The notes beneath the pieces were generated by a model, which saw only the letters and a program-made list of their open reading frames with translations, searched no databases and was not told the origin of the DNA. Positions 35,690 to 43,800 of a stretch of 64,000 bases of DNA are shown here, in pieces; the first letter of the stretch is position 1; each line of letters starts with the position of its first letter. Made by a program: the position numbers and the translations under genes. The DNA lies in contig CANJBL010000001.1 in NCBI GenBank assembly GCA_947472795.1, forward strand, positions 248,001 through 312,000, in the 5' to 3' direction. The DNA is from Fidelibacterota bacterium (GTDB lineage Bacteria > Pseudomonadota > Alphaproteobacteria > Rhodospirillales > Rhodospirillaceae).

Positions 35690-37369
35690 CTAGCGCCGGC
35701 GGCGCGGCTTGGTTGGTGTCTTGGGTGGTGTCTTCTTCGGCGGCGTTTTCTTGACTGGCTTGCCGGGCTTGGCGCGGAGCTGTGTCGATGGGCGCACGAC
35801 GCGCCGGCGCACACGCGGCCGACGCAGCGCCGCGGGATTGGCCTTGCGGCGAATTTTGCGTACAGATTTTTTAAGCGCTGCTTTCTTTGCTTTTGCTTTG
35901 GGCTTCGGCGTGGGGCGCTGATTGGTCTTGCCGACATCGTCGCGGCCATAGTCGTCGGCGATGCGCACAATGTCGTCCTCGCCCACGTACTCGCCGGACT
36001 GCACCTCGACCATATGGAGTTCCACATGACCGGGGTTGGCAAGGCGATGCACGGTGCCAGCCGCGATGTAAGTGGATTCATTCTCACGCAACGTGAAGAC
36101 CTTCTCGCCGCAGGTCACTTCGGCGGTGCCAGTCACCACGACCCAATGCTCGCTGCGATGCCAGTGCTTTTGCAGCGATAACTTCGCGCCCGGCTTCACG
36201 CAGAGGCGCTTCACCTTGAAGCGATGACCTTCGTCCATGGTCTGGAACCAGCCCCAGGGACGGTGCGTGCGCGCCTGAGCTGTCGCCTCGCTGCGGCCCG
36301 AAGCCTTCAAGCGCTCCACGATCTGCTTCACCTGCTGATCGTGCGCTTTGTCGGCCACCAGAACAGCGTCTGCCGTGACGACGACGATGGCGTCCTTGAT
36401 GCCGATCACGGCAGTGAGCTGCTTCTCGGTGCGCACATAGGTGTTCTTGGTGTCGATGGCGAGCACGTCGCCCAGCATCGTGTTGCCGGCGGCGTCGTGC
36501 TGCGCTTCTTCATGCAGCGCGCTCCACGAGCCCACATCAGACCAGCCCATGGCGACCGGCACCACGGCGGCTTTATCGGTGCGCTCCATGACGCCATAGT
36601 CGATGGACTGCGACGGAACTTTGGCGAAGGTCTCGGGATCGAGCCGGAAGAAGAAGAGATCGCTCTGGCCTTTGCTCAGCGCCGCGCGGCAGCCGGGCAC
36701 GATCTCGGGTTCGTTCTTGGTGAGTTCATCGAGATACAGACCCACGGGCCAAAGGAAAATGCCGCCGTTCCAATACACATCACCACCGCCGATGAGCGCT
36801 TTGGCTTTCTCGGCGTTCGGCTTTTCAACAAAGCTATCGACGGCATAAGCTTCCGCGTTCAGGGCTGTTCCTTGCTTGATATACCCGTAAGCCGTGGCCG
36901 GCGCGGTGGGGCGAATACCAAAAGTGACAAGGTGGCCGCCGGCGGCTGCGGCGACAGCATGATCGACCGCTTTGATAAAGGCCGCCGGATCGCGCACCAG
37001 ATGATCGGACGGCATCACCAGCATCAACGCGTCGGGCTCGTCCTCCAGAAGAAGAGCGGCGACACACGCTGCCGGCGCGGTGTTGCGCCCTTGCGGCTCG
37101 ATGATGATGGCTTTGGGCTCAATGCCGACAGCGCGCAGTTGCTCGGCCACGACAAAACGGTGCGCGTCATTGCAGACGACGATGGGCGCTTCCGCCTGAA
37201 AGCTCGCACCCTTGGCCGCACCTAAACGCAGCGCGGTTTCTTGCAACAGGCTGCGCTCGGACGTCAGGGGCTGAAGCTGCTTGGGAAATTCCTCGCGGGA
37301 CAAAGGCCAAAGCCTGGAGCCACTGCCGCCGGAAAGGATGACGGGATAGAGGCGCTGGACTTTGCTCAT
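35690..37369 (-). CDS. manC: Mannose-1-phosphate guanylyltransferase / mannose-6-phosphate isomerase with a basic C-terminal tail
   Basis: 559 residues. The N-terminal nucleotidyltransferase (about 1-345) has the GDP-mannose pyrophosphorylase loop GGSGSRLWPLSREEFPKQ and the FVEKP motif. The C-terminal cupin isomerase domain (about 355-475) has HRPWGWFQTMD and the metal-site segment QKHWHRSEHWVVV. Together they supply GDP-mannose for surface sugars. After residue 480 comes an unusual 79-residue tail with 34 Lys/Arg, many Ala and Pro, and no acidic residue, resembling histone H1 tails. The start region is duplicated (37368-37415). I use ATG 37369, with GGAG upstream; the duplicated frame extends to 37462. 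Confidence 0.93.
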   Translation of the reverse strand: MSKVQRLYPVILSGGSGSRLWPLSREEFPKQLQPLTSERSLLQETALRLGAAKGASFQAEAPIVVCNDAHRFVVAEQLRAVGIEPKAIIIEPQGRNTAPAACVAALLLEDEPDALMLVMPSDHLVRDPAAFIKAVDHAVAAAAGGHLVTFGIRPTAPATAYGYIKQGTALNAEAYAVDSFVEKPNAEKAKALIGGGDVYWNGGIFLWPVGLYLDELTKNEPEIVPGCRAALSKGQSDLFFFRLDPETFAKVPSQSIDYGVMERTDKAAVVPVAMGWSDVGSWSALHEEAQHDAAGNTMLGDVLAIDTKNTYVRTEKQLTAVIGIKDAIVVVTADAVLVADKAHDQQVKQIVERLKASGRSEATAQARTHRPWGWFQTMDEGHRFKVKRLCVKPGAKLSLQKHWHRSEHWVVVTGTAEVTCGEKVFTLRENESTYIAAGTVHRLANPGHVELHMVEVQSGEYVGEDDIVRIADDYGRDDVGKTNQRPTPKPKAKAKKAALKKSVRKIRRKANPAALRRPRVRRRVVRPSTQLRAKPGKPVKKTPPKKTPPKTPTKPRRRR

Positions 37370-37415
37370 TTCATCTCCACGGGGTCGGGAGATTTCATCT
37401 CCACGGGGTCGGGAC
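37368..37415. repeat. 24-bp tandem duplication across the manC start region
   Basis: ATTTCATCTCCACGGGGTCG and the following GGA appear at 37368-37390 and again at 37392-37414, period 24, in frame with manC. The unit contains the ribosome binding site (GGAG on the minus strand), so that site is present twice; only the inner copy has ATG, the outer copy has ATC. Confidence 0.9.
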
Positions 37416-37472
37416 TTAGCGCCTGTGATAGCGCACCGGTCATCGTCTCGCCAATACCGCACAATCGGCCGG

Positions 37473-38483
37473 CTATTTGCGTTTTACCGCCGCATCGACT
37501 TCCTCACGCAAAGGCCGCTCCAACAGGCCCCGCAGCATGTCGTCGATGGCCGCGCCGTGATTGAGCACGCGGTCGATGGCGGCGCAAATGGGCATATCGA
37601 CGTTCAGCTTGGAGGCCAGCGTGACCACGGCCTCTGCCGTGGTGACCCCTTCAGTGACGGACCGCCGGGCGCCCAGGATTTCGTCGAGTGTCTGGCCTTT
37701 GCCCAACGCCACACCGAGGGAATAGTTGCGCGACTGCAACGAGGTGGCGGTAAGCACCAAGTCGCCCAGGCCCGAGAGGCCCATGAGGGTCTCCGGCTTG
37801 CCGCCCCGGGCCAGGGCCAGGCGCACGATCTCGGCCAGGCCGCGGGCCAGGAGCGCCGCCCGGGCATTGGCGCCGAAGCCTTTGCCGTCGGCCATGCCGC
37901 AGCCGATGGCCAGCACGTTTTTCACCGCGCCGCCGACTTCGGCGCCCACCACATCTTCCGTGAGATAGGGCCGGAAGGTGGGCGAGCTGATGAGCGCGGC
38001 GACTTTGCGGGCGAGCACCTGATCGGCAGCGCCCAGCGTGATCGCCGTGGGCAGACCGCGCGCGACTTCGCTGGCAAAAGTCGGGCCCGAGAGCACCATC
38101 AATGCGGCCTGGGGGAGGCATTCGGCCACCACATCGGTCATGAGGGCAGAGGTGTCGCGTTCGATGCCCTTGGTGCAGATGATAACCGGGGTCTTCGGCT
38201 TGATATGCGGAACGAGCTGCTTGCAAACGCCGCGCAGATGCTGGGCCGGCGTCACCAAGAAAACCACATCGGCCGCGGCCGCCACCGTGACGTCGCCCGT
38301 CGCCTGAATGCCGGCTTCCAAATGCACGTCGGGCAGATAGAGGGCGTTACGGTTCTGGGCGTTGATGGTGGCGACCACTTCCGGTTCCAGGGCCCAGAGC
38401 GTCACGGGCCGACCGGCGCGGCGGGCAACAACAGCCAGGGCTGTACCCCAGGCTCCGCCGCCGATGACGCCGATGTTTTGCAT
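37473..38483 (-). CDS. gpsA: Glycerol-3-phosphate dehydrogenase [NAD(P)+]
   Basis: Reduces dihydroxyacetone phosphate to sn-glycerol-3-phosphate for phospholipid synthesis. The nucleotide loop GGGAWGTAL is at residues 8-16, CTKGIERDT near 115 matches the conserved catalytic-lysine segment, and LSGLGDLVLTATS near 250 is a family signature. 336 residues is normal. It sits between tsaD and yciI as in other alphaproteobacteria, but separated from tsaD by an inserted epimerase gene on the other strand. Confidence 0.96.
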   Translation of the reverse strand: MQNIGVIGGGAWGTALAVVARRAGRPVTLWALEPEVVATINAQNRNALYLPDVHLEAGIQATGDVTVAAAADVVFLVTPAQHLRGVCKQLVPHIKPKTPVIICTKGIERDTSALMTDVVAECLPQAALMVLSGPTFASEVARGLPTAITLGAADQVLARKVAALISSPTFRPYLTEDVVGAEVGGAVKNVLAIGCGMADGKGFGANARAALLARGLAEIVRLALARGGKPETLMGLSGLGDLVLTATSLQSRNYSLGVALGKGQTLDEILGARRSVTEGVTTAEAVVTLASKLNVDMPICAAIDRVLNHGAAIDDMLRGLLERPLREEVDAAVKRK

Positions 38484-38576
38484 CTCTTATCCCCAGTCTA
38501 GTCTGATCTGTCTTACGCCACCTGTCTTGGCATGGCCCTCGCGCTCCTGTCCATGCGGGAGCAAATTGCGTCTCGT

Positions 38577-38630
38577 GACGTTAAGGTGAACGACGTTAAA
38601 GTGAAAGCAACGTGAAGTCTTTAGCGTGAA
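38577..38630. promoter_or_regulatory. Short direct repeats upstream of the epimerase gene
   Basis: GACGTTAAGGTGAAC (38577-38591) and GACGTTAAAGTGAAA (38592-38606) are adjacent 15-bp units matching at 13 positions. The core GTGAA recurs at 38612 and 38626. The array lies 54-107 bases before the epimerase start, in the divergent gap with gpsA, where an operator could be. Confidence 0.4.
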
Positions 38631-38683
38631 ATCTGGGGCAAAGCCCGTTGCAATGCCTAAGGGGATCGGCTTAGACCAATGTC

Positions 38684-39694
38684 ATGACAGTTCTTTTGAC
38701 CGGAGCAGCCGGGTTCATCGGCGCGCACGTGGCCCAACGTCTCGTGGCGGCAGGGCGACGCGTGCACGGCGTGGACAGCTTCACACCTTATTATGATGTG
38801 CGCCTCAAAGAGGCGCGCTGGACATGGCTGCAAGGTCTGGAAGGCTTCACAGGCCACCGCCTGGATCTGACGGACAAGGGCGGCCTTCTGGCGCTCTGCG
38901 ACCAGATTGAGCCCACGCGCATCGTGCACCTGGCGGCCCAGCCGGGCGTGCGCTACGGCATCGATAATCCGCAAGCTTATGTGGATTCCAACCTGACCGG
39001 TTTCATGAATGTGCTGGAAGCGGCGCGCGCCATTCAAATCCCGCATCTGGTATTCGCGTCCACCAGTTCGGTTTACGGCGCCAACAAAGCCATGCCTTTC
39101 GCCGAGCATCACAGCGCCTCGCACCCCGTCAGCCTTTATGCCGCCACCAAGCGCGCCAACGAACTGCTGGCGCATTCCTACGCCAACATCTTCCGTATTC
39201 CTGTGACGGGTTTGCGCTTCTTCACGGTCTATGGTCCCTGGGGCCGGCCCGACATGGCACCGCAGAAATTCACCGCACGCATCTGCGCCGGCGATTCCAT
39301 CGACGTCTATAACGACGGCAAGATGATGCGCGACTTCACCTTCGTCGATGACATCGTCGAGGGCGTGGTGCGTGTCACCGATCACATCGCCACGGTGGAC
39401 GAGGCTTGGGATCCCATGGCGCCCTTGCCCGACAGCAGCGGCGTGGCGCCCTTCCGCGTCTTCAACATCGGGCGCGGCGCGCCGGTGGCGCTGATGGATT
39501 TCATCGCGACGCTGGAGAAACAGATCGGCAAGAAGGCCGTGCTCAATTTCATGCCGATCCAGGCCGGCGATGTGGAAGGCACCTGGTGCGACGTCAGCGC
39601 GCTGAAGCGCGCCGTCGGTTATGAGCCGCGCGTCTCGCTGGAAGAGGGCCTGGCGAAAACCGTCGCCTGGTTCCGCGACTTCTACAAAGTTTAG
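38684..39694 (+). CDS. NAD-dependent nucleotide-sugar epimerase (UDP-glucuronate 4-epimerase-like)
   Basis: 336-residue extended short-chain dehydrogenase. NAD motif [10 protein letters not shown] is at residues 6-15, the catalytic serine in [10 protein letters not shown] and the YxxxK pair in [11 protein letters not shown]. The substrate-side segment [20 protein letters not shown] and [16 protein letters not shown] match UDP-glucuronate 4-epimerases (LpsL/CapI type), which make UDP-galacturonate for LPS or capsule. It is the only plus-strand gene between gpsA and tsaD, and its stop overlaps that of tsaD by four bases. Confidence 0.9.
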   Translation: MTVLLTGAAGFIGAHVAQRLVAAGRRVHGVDSFTPYYDVRLKEARWTWLQGLEGFTGHRLDLTDKGGLLALCDQIEPTRIVHLAAQPGVRYGIDNPQAYVDSNLTGFMNVLEAARAIQIPHLVFASTSSVYGANKAMPFAEHHSASHPVSLYAATKRANELLAHSYANIFRIPVTGLRFFTVYGPWGRPDMAPQKFTARICAGDSIDVYNDGKMMRDFTFVDDIVEGVVRVTDHIATVDEAWDPMAPLPDSSGVAPFRVFNIGRGAPVALMDFIATLEKQIGKKAVLNFMPIQAGDVEGTWCDVSALKRAVGYEPRVSLEEGLAKTVAWFRDFYKV

Positions 39695-40749
39695 GCTTTA
39701 ATTCCGGCGCCGGTGGCTTTGGGTGCCGTAGGATCCAGCGGCCAACGCGGACGCGCTTTGAAATCCAAGCCGTCGATCAATCCCAATTTCAAACGCTCGA
39801 TGCCCGCCCAGGCAATCATGACGGCATTGTCGGTGCACAGTGCGATAGGCGGTGCGACAAGCGTCATGCTGGCGCGCGATGCGGTTGCGCTTAACGCCGC
39901 GCGCAGCGCGCTATTGGCGGCGACACCACCGGAAGCAACAAGCGTCGTGCCGGCAGGATAAGCATTGCGGAAAATGTCCACCGCGCGCTTCACACGATCG
40001 GCGATGGAGTCCACCAGCGCGGTTTGGAAAGATGCGGCGAGATCGTTCACGTCACTGTCTTGAAGCGCACCCGGCGGCAGCGCTTCCGCCGCTTGACGCA
40101 CGGCTGTCTTCAAGCCCGAGAAGGAAAAATCACATCCAGGTTTTCCTTTGAGGGGCCGTGGGAAGTCGAAACGCTTGGCATCACCACTTTTGGCCGCGCG
40201 CTCGATGGCCGGACCTCCCGGATATCCCAGGCCCAACATCTTGGCAATTTTATCGAACGCTTCACCGGCAGCATCATCCACTGTGGTGCCGAGGCGGTGA
40301 TAACGCCCGACACCTTCCACGGCGAGCAACTGACAGTGCCCACCGGAGACCAGCAGCAACAGATAAGGAAATTCCACTTTATCCGTGAGACGCGCCGTCA
40401 GCGCGTGACCCTCCAGATGATTGACGGCCAGCAGCGGCAGGCGGTGCACGGCCGATATGGCTTTGGCGGTCATGAGCCCCACGAGCACGCCGCCGATGAG
40501 GCCGGGGCCCGCCGTCGCCGCCACACCGGCAAGTTCGCCATAACTGACGCCTGCTTTGGACATGGTCGTCGTGACAAGCCGGTCGATCTGGGCCAGATGC
40601 GCGCGCGCCGCGATCTCGGGTACGATTCCGCCGAAGGGCTGATGCTCATCCGTCTGGCTTTGCACGGCTTCGGCCAGGATTCGTCCCTCGCCGTCCACCA
40701 CAGCGGCGGCGGTTTCATCACAACTGGTTTCGATGCCGAGGACGATCAT
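39691..40749 (-). CDS. tsaD: tRNA N6-adenosine threonylcarbamoyltransferase TsaD
   Basis: Catalytic subunit that transfers the threonylcarbamoyl group to A37 of ANN-decoding tRNAs. The ASKHA-fold opening [19 protein letters not shown] and the metal motif HLEGH (111-115) are intact. Length 352 is normal. Its partner gene tsaB lies 6 kb away at 47011. It is divergent from the hemD-mic60 fusion with 102 bases between starts; the same tsaD/hem divergence is common in alphaproteobacteria, normally with hemC first. Confidence 0.97.
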   Translation of the reverse strand: MIVLGIETSCDETAAAVVDGEGRILAEAVQSQTDEHQPFGGIVPEIAARAHLAQIDRLVTTTMSKAGVSYGELAGVAATAGPGLIGGVLVGLMTAKAISAVHRLPLLAVNHLEGHALTARLTDKVEFPYLLLLVSGGHCQLLAVEGVGRYHRLGTTVDDAAGEAFDKIAKMLGLGYPGGPAIERAAKSGDAKRFDFPRPLKGKPGCDFSFSGLKTAVRQAAEALPPGALQDSDVNDLAASFQTALVDSIADRVKRAVDIFRNAYPAGTTLVASGGVAANSALRAALSATASRASMTLVAPPIALCTDNAVMIAWAGIERLKLGLIDGLDFKARPRWPLDPTAPKATGAGIKA

Positions 40750-40851
40750 GTGAGGATTATATAAAGGGCGTGAAACGGCTTTTCACCCCGGATATCAGCC
40801 TCTACAACACTTGCAGGACGGGCGCTAGGGAGCCCGGGGATAAACACGCGC

Positions 40852-43800
40852 ATGCGGGTATTGGTCGTACAGTCGGCGCAGGACGCCGGAACGTCGGTCG
40901 CGGCCCTTGTGGCGCGCGGGCACGATGTGCTGTCGGCACCTCTGGTCAGCGCCGAGCGCACCGCAGCACCCGTCGTCAATCTCGCCGGCGCGCAAGCCTT
41001 CATCGTCACCAGCGCCGAGGGGGCCCGTGCGTTGGCCGAGCTTGTGGGCGTGCGCACGTTTCCCGTTTTCACCGACGGCGACGTCACCGCCGCCGAATTG
41101 AAGCGCTTGGGCTTCAAACAGGTGGAGACCGCCAAGGACGACGCGGCCGACCTCGCGCGCCTGGTGGAACGCAAATTAAAGCCCGCGGGCGGCGCGTTGA
41201 TTTATGCCTGCAGTACTTCGGCACCCATCAATCTCACCGCCATGTTGAGCAACATGGGCTTCGCCGTGCGCTCCGTTCCGCTCTACACGCTGAAGCGCGC
41301 CGAGAAAATGCCGGACTCCTTGCGCGCTGCTTTGACATCGCGCGCTTTGGATGCGGCGCTGTTCTTCTCCGCCGATGAGGCGCGCGCTTTCGTCGCTCTC
41401 GTGCAGCGCGATGAGCTCGAGCCTTTAGTGAACACGTTGGCGGCTGTGCCGGCCACGCCCATCGTGGCAGCGCCCTTGCGCGCGCTGAAACTGGGCGTCG
41501 TGAGCGTGCCCGCCGCCGCCGATCCCGATACGCTATTCGGGGCGCTGGACGTGAAGTTGGTCGACAAGGTGGAAGAAGACCGTCACGCGCGCGAGCGACA
41601 GATCAAGGAAGAGGCCGAACGCGAACGTGCGGCCAAAGCGGCTGCCGAGAAAGAGCGGCAACGCCAGGAGGACCTTGTTCGTGCGCGCGCTGCCGAAGAA
41701 GCCGCGCGTGAACGGGCGGCCCGTGAACGCGCGGAAGCCGAGCGCCTTGCGAAGGAGCAGGCGGAACGCGAGGCAGCGGAACGCAAACACCTGGAACAGG
41801 AGCGCTTGGAGCGCGAACGAGCGGAGCGCGCCGAGGCCGAGCGTAAACGTGCCGCCGAAGCCCAGGCCGAGAAGCAGCGGCTCGCCGAAGAGAAAGCCAA
41901 ACGCGACCGCGAGGAGCAGGAACGCAAGGCACGCGAGAAGGACGAACGTGAGCGTCAGGCCGCGGCGGAAAAAGCAGAGCGGGAGCGGTTGGCGGCTGAG
42001 CGAACCGAGCGGGAGCGTCAAGAAAGGGAACGCAAAGCCCAGGAGAAGGCCGAGCGCGAACGGCTGGTAGCCGAGAAGGCTGCTGCCGAGAAAGCAGAGC
42101 GCGAACGTATCGCCGCCGAGCGGACTGAACAGGAGCGCCAGGAGAGGGAACGCAAGGCCCAGGAAAAAGCTGAACGCGAGCGGCTTGCGGTCGAGAAAGC
42201 CGCTGCTGAGAAGGCAGAGCGCGAACGCATCGTCACCCTGCGCGCCGAACAAGAACGCGTGGAAAAGGAGCGCCGCGCAGCGGAGCGTGCGGAGCAGGAG
42301 CGTCTCGCCGCCGAGAGAGCCGCCGCCGAAAAGGCCGAACGCGAGCGATTGGCGGCCGAGCGCGCCGAGCAGGAGCGGCTAGCTAGAGCGGAACGAGAGC
42401 GATTGGCGGCTGAAAAAGCTGCTGCGGAAAAAGCGGAACGGGAACGGCTGGCAGCGGAGCGCGCGGAGAAAGAGCGCATAGAACGCGAGCAAGCTGCCGC
42501 AGCGCGCGCGGAACAGGAGCGCATCGCCGCCGAAAAAGCCGCTGTCGCGGCGGCGGAAGCTGCACGGGTGGCGCAGGAACTGGCGGTCCGCGAGCAATCC
42601 GAACGGGCCCGACTTGCCGCTGAGGCCGCCGAGCAAGCCCGCGTCAAAGCGGAACAGGAGGCCCGCGACAAGGGCGAACAGGAACGCCGCGCGCTTGCGC
42701 AAGCGGAGCAAGAACGCATCGCACGCGAAAAGGCTGAAGCAGAACGCAAAGAGCGTGAGCGTCTCGGCGCCGAACAGGCTGAACAGGACCGCATCGCGCG
42801 CGAGAAAGCCGAGACTGAGTGGGCCGAGCGCGCACGCCTCGCCGCCGAACAGGCCGAGCGCGACCGGCAAGAACACGAACGTCTGGCTTTCGAAAAGGCT
42901 GAGCGCGACCGGCTAGAGCGTGAGCGTCTGGCCGCCGAAAAAGCTGAACAGGACCGCATCGCGCGCGAGAAAGCGGAAGCCGAACGGGCCGAGCGCACGC
43001 GCCTTGCCGCCGAACAAGCGGAACGCGACCGGCAAGAGCAAGAACGTCTGGCCGCCGAAAAAGCTGAACAGGACCGTATCGCGCGCGAGAAAGCGGTGGC
43101 CGAACGGGCCGAGCGCACACGCCTTGCAGCCGAACAAGCAGAACACGATCGGTTGGAGCGTGAGAAGCGCGCTCAGGAACGAGCCGAACAGGACCGCATC
43201 GCGCGTGAGAAGGCCGAGGCGGAACGCCACGAGCGCGAACGCTTGGCGGCGGAAGAATCGGAGCGCAAACGGCAGGAACGCGAGCGTGTTGCCCAGGAGA
43301 AGGCGGAGCGGGATCGCTTGGCACGCGAAGGGCGTGAGCGCGAGAAGGCAGAGCAACAAGTGCGCAACGCGGCCGCCAAGGCTGAAAAGGAACGGCTTGC
43401 GCAGGAAGCCGCTGCACAAAAACGCGCGGCCCGCGAAGAACAGGCGCGCCTGAAGGCTGAACAGCGCGCAACCCAACCACACGTGAGTTGGTGGGCCCGC
43501 CTGATGGGCGGAGCCACCTCGCCCGCCGCCGCAGACCTTCGCGCGCCGTGGGACATGGCCACGGGACTTGATCCCAAACCCAAACAAGAAACCGCCGGCA
43601 CTTTATCGCCGTCCGATTCACCCATCGTGGTGGTCAGGGGCGTTTCATCAGCTAGAATAGAAGAGGTTGTGCCCGAGGCGCCCGCCAGGAATGTCACGCC
43701 GCACACCAAGGAAGAAAACCGCGTGCAAAAGTCCGAGGAAGAAACCCTGCCCGAAGAAGCCACCGCCACGCCGGCGCACGAAGCCAAACCCGTGCCCCGC

